From: Neolewinella persica DSM 23188
GTDB lineage: Bacteria > Bacteroidota > Bacteroidia > Chitinophagales > Saprospiraceae
Reading direction: 5' to 3'
Length of the DNA: 64,000 nucleotides
Assembly: GCF_000373105.1 (NCBI RefSeq)
Contig: NZ_KB890433.1
Span: forward strand, 16,286-80,285
In this document: piece after piece, positions 7,782 through 16,638 of the stretch
How positions within the stretch are numbered: position 1 is the first letter of the stretch
Layout of the letters: every line of letters starts with the position of its first letter
Notes under the pieces: model-generated
Databases searched by the model: none
Told to the model about the DNA's origin: nothing
The model's input: the letters and a program-made list of their open reading frames with translations, nothing else
Translations under genes and position numbers: made by a program

Positions 7782-8975
7782 ATGATAAAAGAAATTCGCC
7801 GCCGCTTCAACGATACCTTTACCGAAGCCAATTATCAGGACATGCGTGCCTGGATGAAAGACCAGTACCAGCATGACCCTAAATTTCACGTAGCTGAAAC
7901 GCCCATTTTTATTCCCAAAAAGGTGAGCGATCGGCTCCATGCTGCCTGCGACGATGTGCTGAAGGTTGTGCTGCAGCCTGATTTCGCAGAACGGTCTAAA
8001 GCAGCCATTCCTCCCGGAGAAAACGTGCCGGGACAAAATGACCGACCGCTTTTTATGCAGTTCGATTTTGGCATGTGTGAGGATGAGAACGGAGAGGTTG
8101 TTCCTCAGTTAATCGAAGCTCAGGGCTTCCCGTCTCTGTATTTCTTCCAGTACCTGCTCGACAAAAGCTACCGGAAGTTTTACCCCATTCCTGAAGATTA
8201 TTCCTGTCGCTTCGGCGGCAAGTCAGAGGAAGAATACCTCGACCTGCTGGGGCGTTGCATCCTGGGCGACCATGCTCCGGAGAACGTCATTTTGCTGGAA
8301 GTAGACCCAACGGGGCAGACTACCCGCGTTGACTTCATCGTTTGCTGCGCCGAACTTGGTATTGCTGAAGTCTGTATCAGCGACGTTGAGCTGGAAGACG
8401 GGAAACTCTTCTACGACCTGAATGGCAAACGCACCCCGGTGCACCGGATCTACAATCGGGTCATTTTTGATGAGTTGAAATCCCGCCCTGACCTCAAACG
8501 TACCTTCAACATGATTGAGCAGGCGGAGGTAGAGTGGGCCGGCCATCCCAACTGGTTCTTTTTGCTGAGTAAGTTTACCCTTCCGTTTATCGACAGCCCA
8601 TACGTACCAGATACCCGGTTCCTGCACGAGGTGACGGAATTGCCCGAAGACCTGGAATCCTACGTGCTGAAACCCCTGTACAGCTTTGCCGGTGAGGGGG
8701 TAGACCTTCACCCGACGGCGGAGAAAATCGCCGCCATCGAACAGCCCGAGCACTTTATTCTACAAAAGAAAGTCAGGTACGCAGATCTAATCGAGACCCT
8801 CGATGGTCCCGCCCGAACCGAGGTGAGGATGATGTATGTCTGGCCCGATGATGCTGAAAAACCAATTTTGTTGAACAACCTCGTAAGGCTCTCCAAAGGT
8901 GAAATGATTGGTGTGCGCTATAACAAGGGAAAAACCTGGGTAGGTGGTTCACTTGGCTACTTTGCGCCATCATAG
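7782..8975 (+). CDS. ATP-grasp-like protein of unknown function
   Basis: A 397-residue cytosolic protein without signal or membrane segments. The C-terminal half looks like an ATP-grasp fold: YVLKPLYSFAGEGVDL (a lysine plus glycine-rich loop), ILQKKVRYADLI, RTEVRMMYVW and LLNNLVRLSKGEM would supply ATP and Mg ligands. The N-terminal half has VPQLIEAQGFPSLYFFQ. Such enzymes usually join a carboxylate to an amine or thiol, but the substrate cannot be read here and there is no biosynthetic neighbour. The ATG at 7782 is preferred over an ATG 39 codons upstream, because the extra stretch is repeat-derived and not protein-like. Confidence 0.7.
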   Translation: MIKEIRRRFNDTFTEANYQDMRAWMKDQYQHDPKFHVAETPIFIPKKVSDRLHAACDDVLKVVLQPDFAERSKAAIPPGENVPGQNDRPLFMQFDFGMCEDENGEVVPQLIEAQGFPSLYFFQYLLDKSYRKFYPIPEDYSCRFGGKSEEEYLDLLGRCILGDHAPENVILLEVDPTGQTTRVDFIVCCAELGIAEVCISDVELEDGKLFYDLNGKRTPVHRIYNRVIFDELKSRPDLKRTFNMIEQAEVEWAGHPNWFFLLSKFTLPFIDSPYVPDTRFLHEVTELPEDLESYVLKPLYSFAGEGVDLHPTAEKIAAIEQPEHFILQKKVRYADLIETLDGPARTEVRMMYVWPDDAEKPILLNNLVRLSKGEMIGVRYNKGKTWVGGSLGYFAPS

Positions 8976-9152
8976 GGTCTTTATCAGAGTTGCCGCTAAG
9001 CACCAACTGTGCTGCAAATAGCCCTCGGTACGCATCGTAAGGTGTTAAGATAATGGTAAAGCGTGGGCAGGTATTCAAAAACTGTCTTGGTGAAACAATA
9101 GACCGGGCTGGCTAAACATTAGATTTCTTTAGTTATGTTATCTCAGCCCCAT

Positions 9153-10865
9153 ATGAAACCGTTTCAACCCACCTTCTTTTTTCTGCTTATTTTATTGATG
9201 CTTACCTCCTCGCTTGATGCGCAACGTCGCAACAAGCGTTCTGATGAGCCCGTGTGGCCACCAGAACGTGCTTATGGCAGGACAACGCTGGGCAATGCCC
9301 TGCAAAACGTTTTTCAGCGGCACTATGACTTTTGTGGCTTTACCAAGCCAAGCGGTAAAAGAGATTATACACCACCCACCATTGATCGTTTTCTGGGTAA
9401 GCGGGACCTGCGTACCCGCGTGGAGCGTGCCGACATCAACGGAGGGAACCTGCTTAGTTACATATTTACCGACGAAGAAACTACTTTTCCACTTGATGTC
9501 ATTCACTACCGTGCCGATCAGCTGTTATTCAATAAAGCAGACGGGATTGAATTGATGCCGGCTCCCAGACCGGGATTCGATGCCTTTTTGTTGACTAAAA
9601 ACTGTAGCGGTTACCTTAAGGCGTCCCTCGATGCCGGTTTGAAACCGCCCTACGTTGCCTTTTCGGCGGCCCTGGACACGGATGCCCGTCGCAACAGTAC
9701 GGTGATGGCCCTTGCCGGAAGCTTCGTCAGTCCGTTGGGAGAAATCCTTGCCGCCAACGACGCCCGTACTACAGAGTTGATGGCCACCCTTTGGCGGTTT
9801 TACCAGGACCACCCGGATTATATCGGGCGGGCATACTACCTGACCCAATTTGAAGGTGTAATGGTTAAGCACCTCACCGACGCTACGGAGGTTACCCGGG
9901 CGGAACAGACCCTGGGCGTGAACGTGGCCGTTCCCCTGGCCGGCAAACTTAATGCTGGCTTAAATCGTCAAAGGACAAACGACAATAATTTTTCAGGTAC
10001 AGACTGGGAGACGATCGTTTACACCGATTTTGCCGGCCCTTACCAGCGTAACGGCTTATTCGCATCGCTGCCTACTCCGGCAGACATCGAGGCTTATTTT
10101 CGCTATACGCCCGTGATAGCTGCGGAGGGGAAACGAGCACCGCTGCGTGAAGGCGGAGCTCACCGGCATTCGGTAAACGTTGCAGGGTTGCCAGCCGGCA
10201 TGGCTGGCGCCGGTTGGCGAATCGATAACGTCAGAGGCGGCGCTTATCGGGGAACACCTTCCTTACAGGTAACGGCTTCCGGACCCGCCGGCCTTTCCTT
10301 TTCCATAGATGGGAATACTTCCCCCGAACTCTTTCTTCCAGAACATCCCGGCGCGATCGCAGAAGTGCCTTTATACTACGAATTGGTGCTTCCTGCGAGG
10401 GCTAACTTACCCGATCTGCGCATCCCGGTAAGTAACAGGATACCAACTTCTACCCATCCGCTGGTAGATATTGCCGGGGCCCGGTTCGAATTACAGCGTA
10501 AGAACAACGGGCAGTACGCTTTCCGCTGGTACCTGACGCTTAATGTAAATGATCGGGAGAATCCGCTGGATCCGAACGGGAAATTCGAGGTAACGGAAAT
10601 TACGGCCGGATATCCTGAATCTCCCATGGACCTGACGTTGGTTAATGCTACTTTTGACGCATTCCGCGCATCCATGACGGTGGTGCTGGAAACCGAAAGA
10701 ACCTGGCCACTGAACCTGGTCGATGATCGTAACATGCAAACTTTACCAGTAAGGGTGGAGGTTTGCCTGCCCGTCAAAGACGGTTACAGCCTTTGCCGAC
10801 GGCCATTGAGCACTCGCCTGGCGGTGCCCCGGATTAAGATTCAGGCCGTGAAGGGACTGGACTGA
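9153..10865 (+). CDS. Secreted protein of unknown family
   Basis: A 570-residue protein with signal peptide MKPFQPTFFFLLILLMLTSS ending near LDA-Q, then a mature part rich in predicted beta structure. I do not recognise the family. Residues from about 45 have a TLGNALQNVFQRHYDFCGF segment, and a later block (LGVNVAVPLAGKLNAGLNRQ) looks like an amphipathic repeat-forming strand region. No T9SS sorting tail is obvious. An in-frame ATG at 9135 would add six residues in front of the signal peptide; the ATG at 9153 gives the better signal sequence. Confidence 0.65.
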   Translation: MKPFQPTFFFLLILLMLTSSLDAQRRNKRSDEPVWPPERAYGRTTLGNALQNVFQRHYDFCGFTKPSGKRDYTPPTIDRFLGKRDLRTRVERADINGGNLLSYIFTDEETTFPLDVIHYRADQLLFNKADGIELMPAPRPGFDAFLLTKNCSGYLKASLDAGLKPPYVAFSAALDTDARRNSTVMALAGSFVSPLGEILAANDARTTELMATLWRFYQDHPDYIGRAYYLTQFEGVMVKHLTDATEVTRAEQTLGVNVAVPLAGKLNAGLNRQRTNDNNFSGTDWETIVYTDFAGPYQRNGLFASLPTPADIEAYFRYTPVIAAEGKRAPLREGGAHRHSVNVAGLPAGMAGAGWRIDNVRGGAYRGTPSLQVTASGPAGLSFSIDGNTSPELFLPEHPGAIAEVPLYYELVLPARANLPDLRIPVSNRIPTSTHPLVDIAGARFELQRKNNGQYAFRWYLTLNVNDRENPLDPNGKFEVTEITAGYPESPMDLTLVNATFDAFRASMTVVLETERTWPLNLVDDRNMQTLPVRVEVCLPVKDGYSLCRRPLSTRLAVPRIKIQAVKGLD

Positions 10866-11060
10866 TTGTCGCTTCGCGCCGTTGCAGAGGTCGCTTTGCT
10901 CCCGTTGCAGAGCGCCTGCGGCGCCTTGCAGCTACCGCATGGGGCAGCGCTCACTTCGTTCGTGAAACAAGGCGATTTTATCAGCCAGCCACGCACCCCC
11001 TGCAACCGGAGCGTAGCGACCCTGTATCCCCTGTTCCTCGAGCGCAGCGGATAAAAATTC
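10866..11060. repeat. Class II repeat block A
   Basis: Begins with GTCGCTTCGCG and GGTCGCTTTGCTCCCGTTGCAG, then GCGCCTGCGGCGC and TTGCAGCTACCGCA, and ends with CCTGCAACCGGAGCGTAGCGA in the opposite sense. The order of parts matches the block at 16425-16615, so both descend from one composite unit of roughly 190 bases. Confidence 0.7.
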
Positions 11061-11111
11061 GCCGATGATTCCCTAACTTTCGGACCTAATTCTTCCACCG
11101 ATTATTTACCC

Positions 11112-11699
11112 ATGTCGCCAACCACCGCTACCCGCAACGATAGAATTCAATTGCCTTTCAACTTTGACGTTGCCAAAATGCAGGCCGAGATCGAAGTGCT
11201 TCGGCCCCACAATTTTCTTTATTACGACGTAATGCCGCTGCGCTCCCCCGCGCATGAGATTGATCCCTCCATTCCTTTTCCGCCGCCGGCGGAAGATTAT
11301 GCCGACGGCACCTGGACCGAATGGCTGGATACTTCCTCGCTGAAAAAATCTCCTTACCTCAGCAGTGTAGTCGATGTCTTTAAGGCCAAAACCCGTGTTA
11401 CCCTGGTGCGGCTGCTTCGCTTAGCTCCGGGGGCGGTCGTTAAAGAACATACGGATCCTACGCTGGGCCTCGAGGTGCACAAATCAGTGATCCGGCTTAC
11501 GGTTCCCATCGTGACCAACGACAAGGTGGCGTTCTACCTGAATAATGAATTGGTGCCCATGCAGCCCGGAGAATGCTGGTACCTCCGGCTGACTGATCCG
11601 CATCGTATCGTGAATGGCAGTGATCAGGAACGCATCAACCTGACCATTGATATGGAGCCTAATGAATGGATTACTAAGACTATTCTTGCTGCGGAATAA
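11112..11699 (+). CDS. Aspartyl/asparaginyl beta-hydroxylase-like dioxygenase
   Basis: A 195-residue cytosolic protein of the Asp/Asn beta-hydroxylase (cupin-type 2-oxoglutarate and iron dependent) family. Iron ligands are visible as KEHTDPTLGLE (His-x-Asp) and DPHRIVN (distal His); the intervening strand SVIRLTVPIVTNDKVAFYLN is typical of the double-stranded beta-helix. These enzymes hydroxylate amino-acid or peptide side chains; the substrate is not predictable. It stands alone between repeat-rich gaps. Confidence 0.82.
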   Translation: MSPTTATRNDRIQLPFNFDVAKMQAEIEVLRPHNFLYYDVMPLRSPAHEIDPSIPFPPPAEDYADGTWTEWLDTSSLKKSPYLSSVVDVFKAKTRVTLVRLLRLAPGAVVKEHTDPTLGLEVHKSVIRLTVPIVTNDKVAFYLNNELVPMQPGECWYLRLTDPHRIVNGSDQERINLTIDMEPNEWITKTILAAE

Positions 11700-11972
11700 T
11701 AGTTGATAGTAAATAGTATGCAGTATTTAGTGGGTATTACCACCGCAGGGAGGCGCTCGCTACGCTTGTAAAGATTAGGAGTAGTGGGTAGTACATGGAG
11801 TGAATAGTGGTACCGCATTTGGGTGCTCGCTGTGCTCGTAAACCCCTTTGGTCAATCAGAAACGAGCGGAGAGAGTTGGCGTATGCTGTAACCTACCCAC
11901 TAAGGGCGAAGCCCGACTACCGAGAAAAGGAGCGCAGTGAGGTTTCATCTACCGAAGGCGCGAAGCGCCAGT
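11700..11972. repeat. Convergent gap filled with degenerate repeat words
   Basis: Holds words such as TAGTTGATAGTAAATAGTA, AGTAGTGGGTAGTA and class II fragments (GCTCGCTACGCTTGTAA, GAGCGCAGTGAGG, GGCGCGAAGCGCC). No gene is seen. Confidence 0.5.
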
Positions 11973-13601
11973 CTATTTTCTTGCAGCCGCCATCGGATCC
12001 GCCGCCTGCATCAGACGAAGTACTTCGAGTACGATGGGATCCTCTTCATTAATCACCTGAAAAAAGGCAGAGTTGTCGAACAACTGGCGCGCTAAGCGCG
12101 CGCGGAAGAACAGGGCCAACTCCGGGCGTAGCCGGGCAGGAAGTTGGCCGAGACCATCTTCGTAGACTTCCAACGTCCGACGAGTCAACTCTGGTAAGAT
12201 ATCGTCGAGGTTAACCTCGAAGTTTGTAAGGTAATCCTTGATCGTCTGGTAATTCTTCACTTCGGGATGTTGCCGGATGTAAGTGAACAGGTAGGCCGGG
12301 ATTTGTTGCCGCAGCCGGAGGAAAGTCTGGTTGTTCAGGGACGTATCAATCGGAACGAAATAATCGGGGGTAATGCCGCCTCCGCCAAAAACGGCGTGAC
12401 CGCTGTTGGTGTAATAAACGTTGGCGCTGTCCTGAACCGCCTCGGTGCCGCCGGTCAGTTCTCCACTGTTGTACCGCCGGCCAAGGTCATTACGGTAGGC
12501 ATCTTCGCCATCCTCGTAAGAGCGCTGGATACTCCGACCTGAAGGGGTGTAGTACCTGGCCACCGTCAGGCGAAGGGCGGAGCCATCGCTGAGTGGATAT
12601 TGTTCCTGAACGAGCCCCTTACCAAAGCTGCGACGACCAACAACAATGCCCCGGTCACGATCCTGTACCGCTCCCGCTACGATTTCACTGGCACTGGCGG
12701 AACCTTCGTCGATCAATACGGCAACGTTTTGGATGTTGTAAAAGGCCCGGCCGTTGGTTTTATACTCGACGCGGCGGGAATTCCGACCTTCGGTATAGAC
12801 CAGCAACTGTCCTTTTTGCGGGAAAAGCTGACTGAGAATTTTGGTGGCTTGCTGGAGGTAGCCTCCGGGGTTGTCCCGCAGGTCAATCACCAGGTTTCTG
12901 GTACCACCTTTCTCCATATTGACCTCCAGTGCCTTTACGAACTCATCATAAGTGGTGGCACTGAAGCGATTGATCTTTACGTAGGAGGTGTTTTCATTCA
13001 GGTTATAAGCGGCGTCTACGCTGAAAACCGGGATCGGTGCCCGCGTGATGGTGAAGCCAATGGTTTCTTTTTCACCGGGCCGACGCACAGTGATGTTTAC
13101 ATCCGAATCGCTGGCACCGCGCATCAGGCTGGCGGGGTCAATTCCGAATTTTTCAACGCCGGTAACGACACTGTCCTCGACCATGATGACCTGGTCGCCG
13201 GGCTGCACACCAGCATTCGCACTTGGGCCTCCTGATAAGGCGGAGACGACGGTAATGGTGTCGTCAACAACCAAAAATTCGATACCGATGCCTTCGAAGT
13301 TACCTTCCATTGACTCGGTCAGAGCCAGCAGTTCATCCGCAGGGATATAACTGCTGTGGGGGTCAAGTTCGTTGAGGACGGCACGGATGGCTACTTCGTG
13401 CAAGTTTTCGCTGTCGGCATCGTCGACGTAGCGGGCCTCAATGAAGCGCAATAACTCTTCCACCCGGCCGCCGGACGTCGATTCGGTGCCGCTCATGATG
13501 AGCGGGGCATTGCTTTGCAGGCGGAAGCCGATGAACAGGCCGATGGCCAGGGTCGCAGCAAAAAGCAGAGGGGTCCAGATGTTGGGAGTTGTTTTGGCCA
13601 T
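11973..13601 (-). CDS. C-terminal processing peptidase, S41 family
   Basis: A 542-residue periplasmic protease with an N-terminal membrane anchor (about residues 8-28). A PDZ domain at about 90-180 (ALSGGPSANAGVQPGDQVIM) is followed by an S41 catalytic domain. The catalytic serine lies in EGSASASEIVAGA and the lysine in RSFGKGLVQEQ, the CtpA/Prc Ser-Lys dyad. A helical C-terminal extension continues to the end. This type trims or degrades periplasmic proteins at their C termini. Its gene is convergent with the dioxygenase and separate from manA. Confidence 0.92.
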   Translation of the reverse strand: MAKTTPNIWTPLLFAATLAIGLFIGFRLQSNAPLIMSGTESTSGGRVEELLRFIEARYVDDADSENLHEVAIRAVLNELDPHSSYIPADELLALTESMEGNFEGIGIEFLVVDDTITVVSALSGGPSANAGVQPGDQVIMVEDSVVTGVEKFGIDPASLMRGASDSDVNITVRRPGEKETIGFTITRAPIPVFSVDAAYNLNENTSYVKINRFSATTYDEFVKALEVNMEKGGTRNLVIDLRDNPGGYLQQATKILSQLFPQKGQLLVYTEGRNSRRVEYKTNGRAFYNIQNVAVLIDEGSASASEIVAGAVQDRDRGIVVGRRSFGKGLVQEQYPLSDGSALRLTVARYYTPSGRSIQRSYEDGEDAYRNDLGRRYNSGELTGGTEAVQDSANVYYTNSGHAVFGGGGITPDYFVPIDTSLNNQTFLRLRQQIPAYLFTYIRQHPEVKNYQTIKDYLTNFEVNLDDILPELTRRTLEVYEDGLGQLPARLRPELALFFRARLARQLFDNSAFFQVINEEDPIVLEVLRLMQAADPMAAARK

Positions 13602-13712
13602 GGTGTTGAGGTTAAGACAAAGGTAAACACCCTGAGATTATGCTGGTGAGAATATGGGAACTACGCCCGAAGGCGCTAGGTTCATAATGGAGGCTACAAA
13701 AAAAATATTATA

Positions 13713-14969
13713 TCATCGGTCAGAAATATGGTGTCCGCCTACGGATCCGGTTAATGTGGAGGCATCGCGAACGCCGATACCTGCACGGTAAACAACGGTC
13801 CCTTTTTCGTAAGCAAGGAAATTTATTATTTGTCCGGCCGGTATAAATGCCGCCCGCCTGCGTTTCGTCAAGGTGATGGAAGGGCTGACCAATTTCCCCT
13901 CAAGCAAGAACAGGATCAGCGGCCCTCCTTCAGTGGTGTCAATTTCAAGGTCTTCACCGATGCGTAAGGCTGCCCGGTAAAGGGCGAAATCCGGAGATGG
14001 GGTGGGGTATCGCTCCCAGTTGTCGGTGCTAATGTTCGGGAGTAAAAGAGCGGGTTTCACCGGACGGGTAACGGTGTGGGCCAGCAGCTCTTCCACATCA
14101 ATATACTTGGGTGTCAGGCCGCCTCTAAGGACATTGTCGCTGTTGGCCATCACTTCGAGGCAAACACCTTCCAGGTAAGCATGAGGGATGCCGGCATCCT
14201 GGAAAATGGCTTCTCCGGGATGGAGGTGTACGATGTTCATCCACCAAATGCTGAAAATTCCCCGGTCGTGGTATTTGCCTTTGCTGTACTTCTCAATCGC
14301 ACGATGCGTCCAGTATGCCAAGCCTTCTTTACCGTCTTCGGATTTAGGGCCCAGGCTGTCGACCGCCCCCTGCGCCAACTCGTTAACAGTTTGCTGATCG
14401 GCGGACATAACGTGTTCGTAAAGACCGGCAACGCCTTGCTTTCTGAGGATAGGAATCAGGACATCCCAGCCGGGAATGACGCGCAGCAGACGTTGTATGT
14501 CTTTTTTAGATTTAAACCCATGGAGAAGGTAGAAATCGGTCAGGGCAACGCCCAGTTCGGGCTTGTGATTGTCGTCCCGGTAATTGCGGTTAGGGGCCAT
14601 GCGGTCAATTCCAGCAGCTTCCTCCCGGGCAAACCCCGTTTCTGCGGCGGCTTTGGTGGGATGAACCTGAATGGATAACATTTCCCGTACATCAAGCACC
14701 TTAAAAAGAAACGGAAGCTGGTTGTTGAACCGTTTGGCTACGTCTTCACCGAGCATCCCTTCGGGGTCGGCGGCGATGGCTTCTGCCAGGTTTAGTGGGG
14801 AGTCTATGATTTGAGCGGCTCCCTTGGGATGAGCGCCCAGCCACAATTCCGCAGTGGGCTTGCGGTCAGGATTTTGCCTGCCCAACAAACTGGCGATATA
14901 ATCGTACCCTCCCCAGTCGTAATGCTGAAGAACGCCAGAAATCAGAAAGGGCTGCGGAGGAGAAGCCAT
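13713..14969 (-). CDS. manA: Mannose-6-phosphate isomerase, class I
   Basis: A 418-residue enzyme interconverting mannose 6-phosphate and fructose 6-phosphate, feeding GDP-mannose and glycan synthesis. Type I features: PTAELWLGAHPKGAAQI near the N terminus, zinc-site segments QVHPTKAAAETGFAREEA, NHKPELGVAL and GIPHAYLEG. The start at 14969 is chosen because the upstream in-frame stretch to 15059 contains a class I repeat and no family sequence, and because a TATCTTTG promoter element lies between (14999-15006). Confidence 0.93.
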   Translation of the reverse strand: MASPPQPFLISGVLQHYDWGGYDYIASLLGRQNPDRKPTAELWLGAHPKGAAQIIDSPLNLAEAIAADPEGMLGEDVAKRFNNQLPFLFKVLDVREMLSIQVHPTKAAAETGFAREEAAGIDRMAPNRNYRDDNHKPELGVALTDFYLLHGFKSKKDIQRLLRVIPGWDVLIPILRKQGVAGLYEHVMSADQQTVNELAQGAVDSLGPKSEDGKEGLAYWTHRAIEKYSKGKYHDRGIFSIWWMNIVHLHPGEAIFQDAGIPHAYLEGVCLEVMANSDNVLRGGLTPKYIDVEELLAHTVTRPVKPALLLPNISTDNWERYPTPSPDFALYRAALRIGEDLEIDTTEGGPLILFLLEGKLVSPSITLTKRRRAAFIPAGQIINFLAYEKGTVVYRAGIGVRDASTLTGSVGGHHISDR

Positions 14970-14998
14970 AAGTGCCGTGAAAACGTTTTTGGGACCCG

Positions 14999-15006
14999 CA
15001 AAGATA
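14999..15006 (-). promoter_or_regulatory. -7 element of manA
   Basis: TATCTTTG on the minus strand, 30 bases before the manA ATG. It is a perfect match to TANNTTTG and identical to the rpsU element. No -33 TTG is seen at the right distance. Confidence 0.5.
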
Positions 15007-15054
15007 GGGCATTTGAACGGCAGTTTCGGACGCTGCTCTTTACCTCCTTCCCTT

Positions 15055-15072
15055 TGCACCTGCGACCGCGCC
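15055..15072 (-). repeat. Class I 18-mer, copy d
   Basis: Exact copy on the minus strand (GGCGCGGTCGCAGGTGCA, then AAGGGAAGG), in the divergent gap between manA and metK. Confidence 0.85.
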
Positions 15073-15165
15073 TACTCAAAATAAGTGCTAAAGAGACTAT
15101 TTGATCATTTGACTGAAAGACTACTTGCGGTTTTCCCTACCTTCGCGTCTCCAAAAGAAAACTAT

Positions 15166-16422
15166 ATGCCATATCTCTTTACTTCGGAGTCAGTTTCCGA
15201 AGGCCACCCAGATAAAGTTGCCGATCAAATCAGCGATAATCTTGTTGATCATTTCCTGGCTTTTGACCCTTCTTCCAAAGTAGCTTGCGAAACCATGGTG
15301 ACGACCGGACAGGTCATCCTCGCCGGAGAAGTTAAATCGAAAACCTACCTCGATGTCCAGCAATTGGCACGAGACGTGATCGAGCGGATTGGGTACACCA
15401 AGTCGGAGTACATGTTCGAAGCCAACAGCTGCGGTGTGTTATCTGCCATTCACGAGCAAAGCCCCGATATTAACCAGGGCGTTGAGCGGGTAAAGAAAGA
15501 AGATCAGGGTGCCGGAGACCAGGGCATGATGTTCGGCTATGCCACCGATGAGACGGACAATTACATGCCCTTAGCCCTCGATTTGAGCCACCGTATCCTG
15601 CAGGAACTCGCTGCAGTCCGCAAGGCCGGTAAGCAGATGAAGTACCTGCGCCCGGACTCAAAGAGCCAGGTAACCATAGAATACGATGATAACCACCAAC
15701 CCATTCGGATTGACTCGATCGTGGTTTCCACGCAGCACGATGACTTTGACAGCGACAAGAAAATGCTGGCCAAGATCAAAGAAGAAGTGATCGGACTGGT
15801 GATCCCCAAAGTGAAGAAAAGCCTGAAGAAGAATCTCCAGAAGCTTTTTACCAAAGACATCACCTACCACGTAAACCCAACCGGCAAGTTCGTGATTGGC
15901 GGACCGCACGGCGATACTGGGCTGACCGGTCGTAAGATCATCGTAGACACCTACGGTGGTAAAGGCGCCCACGGTGGTGGTGCTTTTTCGGGTAAAGACC
16001 CCAGTAAAGTGGATCGGAGTGCTGCCTACGCCACCCGCCATATTGCTAAGAACCTAGTTGCAGCTGGTGTAGCCGGCGAGATCCTGGTTCAGGTAAGTTA
16101 CGCCATTGGCGTAGCGAAGCCAACCAATATTTACGTCAATACCAACGGCTCCGCCAAGGTGAAAATGACCGATGCACAGATTGCCAAGAAGGTGATGCAG
16201 ATCTTCGATATGCGCCCTTACGCCATTGAAACCCGCCTGAAACTCCGTAAGCCGATCTACTCGGAAACGGCAGCTTATGGCCACATGGGACGTCCTTCTG
16301 AAAAGAAGAAGCTGACCTTTACCGACGGTTCGGGTAAAACCAAAACGATGAACGTGGAAACGTTTACCTGGGAGAAACTTGACTACGTGGATAAGGTTAA
16401 GAAGGCGTTTAAGATTAAATAA
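15166..16422 (+). CDS. metK: S-adenosylmethionine synthetase
   Basis: A 418-residue enzyme that makes S-adenosylmethionine from methionine and ATP. Hallmarks: [20 protein letters not shown] at the N terminus, [16 protein letters not shown] (the GAGDQG motif) and [19 protein letters not shown] (the phosphate-binding loop). Length is slightly above the bacterial norm because of a lysine-rich insertion around residues 200-235 ([14 protein letters not shown]), common in Bacteroidota. The ATG at 15166 begins exactly at the conserved N terminus. A TACCTTCG at 15138-15145 may be the -7 element. SAM from this enzyme would also be the amino donor for BioA encoded near 34 kb. Confidence 0.97.
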   Translation: MPYLFTSESVSEGHPDKVADQISDNLVDHFLAFDPSSKVACETMVTTGQVILAGEVKSKTYLDVQQLARDVIERIGYTKSEYMFEANSCGVLSAIHEQSPDINQGVERVKKEDQGAGDQGMMFGYATDETDNYMPLALDLSHRILQELAAVRKAGKQMKYLRPDSKSQVTIEYDDNHQPIRIDSIVVSTQHDDFDSDKKMLAKIKEEVIGLVIPKVKKSLKKNLQKLFTKDITYHVNPTGKFVIGGPHGDTGLTGRKIIVDTYGGKGAHGGGAFSGKDPSKVDRSAAYATRHIAKNLVAAGVAGEILVQVSYAIGVAKPTNIYVNTNGSAKVKMTDAQIAKKVMQIFDMRPYAIETRLKLRKPIYSETAAYGHMGRPSEKKKLTFTDGSGKTKTMNVETFTWEKLDYVDKVKKAFKIK

Positions 16423-16424
16423 GG

Positions 16425-16615
16425 ACGCTTCGCATCTTGTTGCAGGCAGTCGCTTGCGCTCCTTGTTGCAGTGCGCCTGCGGCGCGTTGCAGCTACCGCA
16501 CCAGGCAGCTCGCTTTGTAATTTACAACCTGTAACACCTGCAACCCTTGCAACCGGAGCGAAGCGACCCTGCAACGTGAGCGAAGCGACCCTGCAACGTG
16601 AGCGCAGCGAACTCC
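16425..16615. repeat. Class II repeat block B
   Basis: Same architecture as block A: GTTGCAG, then GCGCCTGCGGCGC, then GTTGCAGCTACCGCA, followed by CCTGCAACC and three GAGCGNAGCGA words. It ends about 20 bases before the next start codon, so it probably forms part of that gene's upstream region. Confidence 0.75.
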
Positions 16616-16638
16616 CCGAAATAAACTATCTTGCCCAC

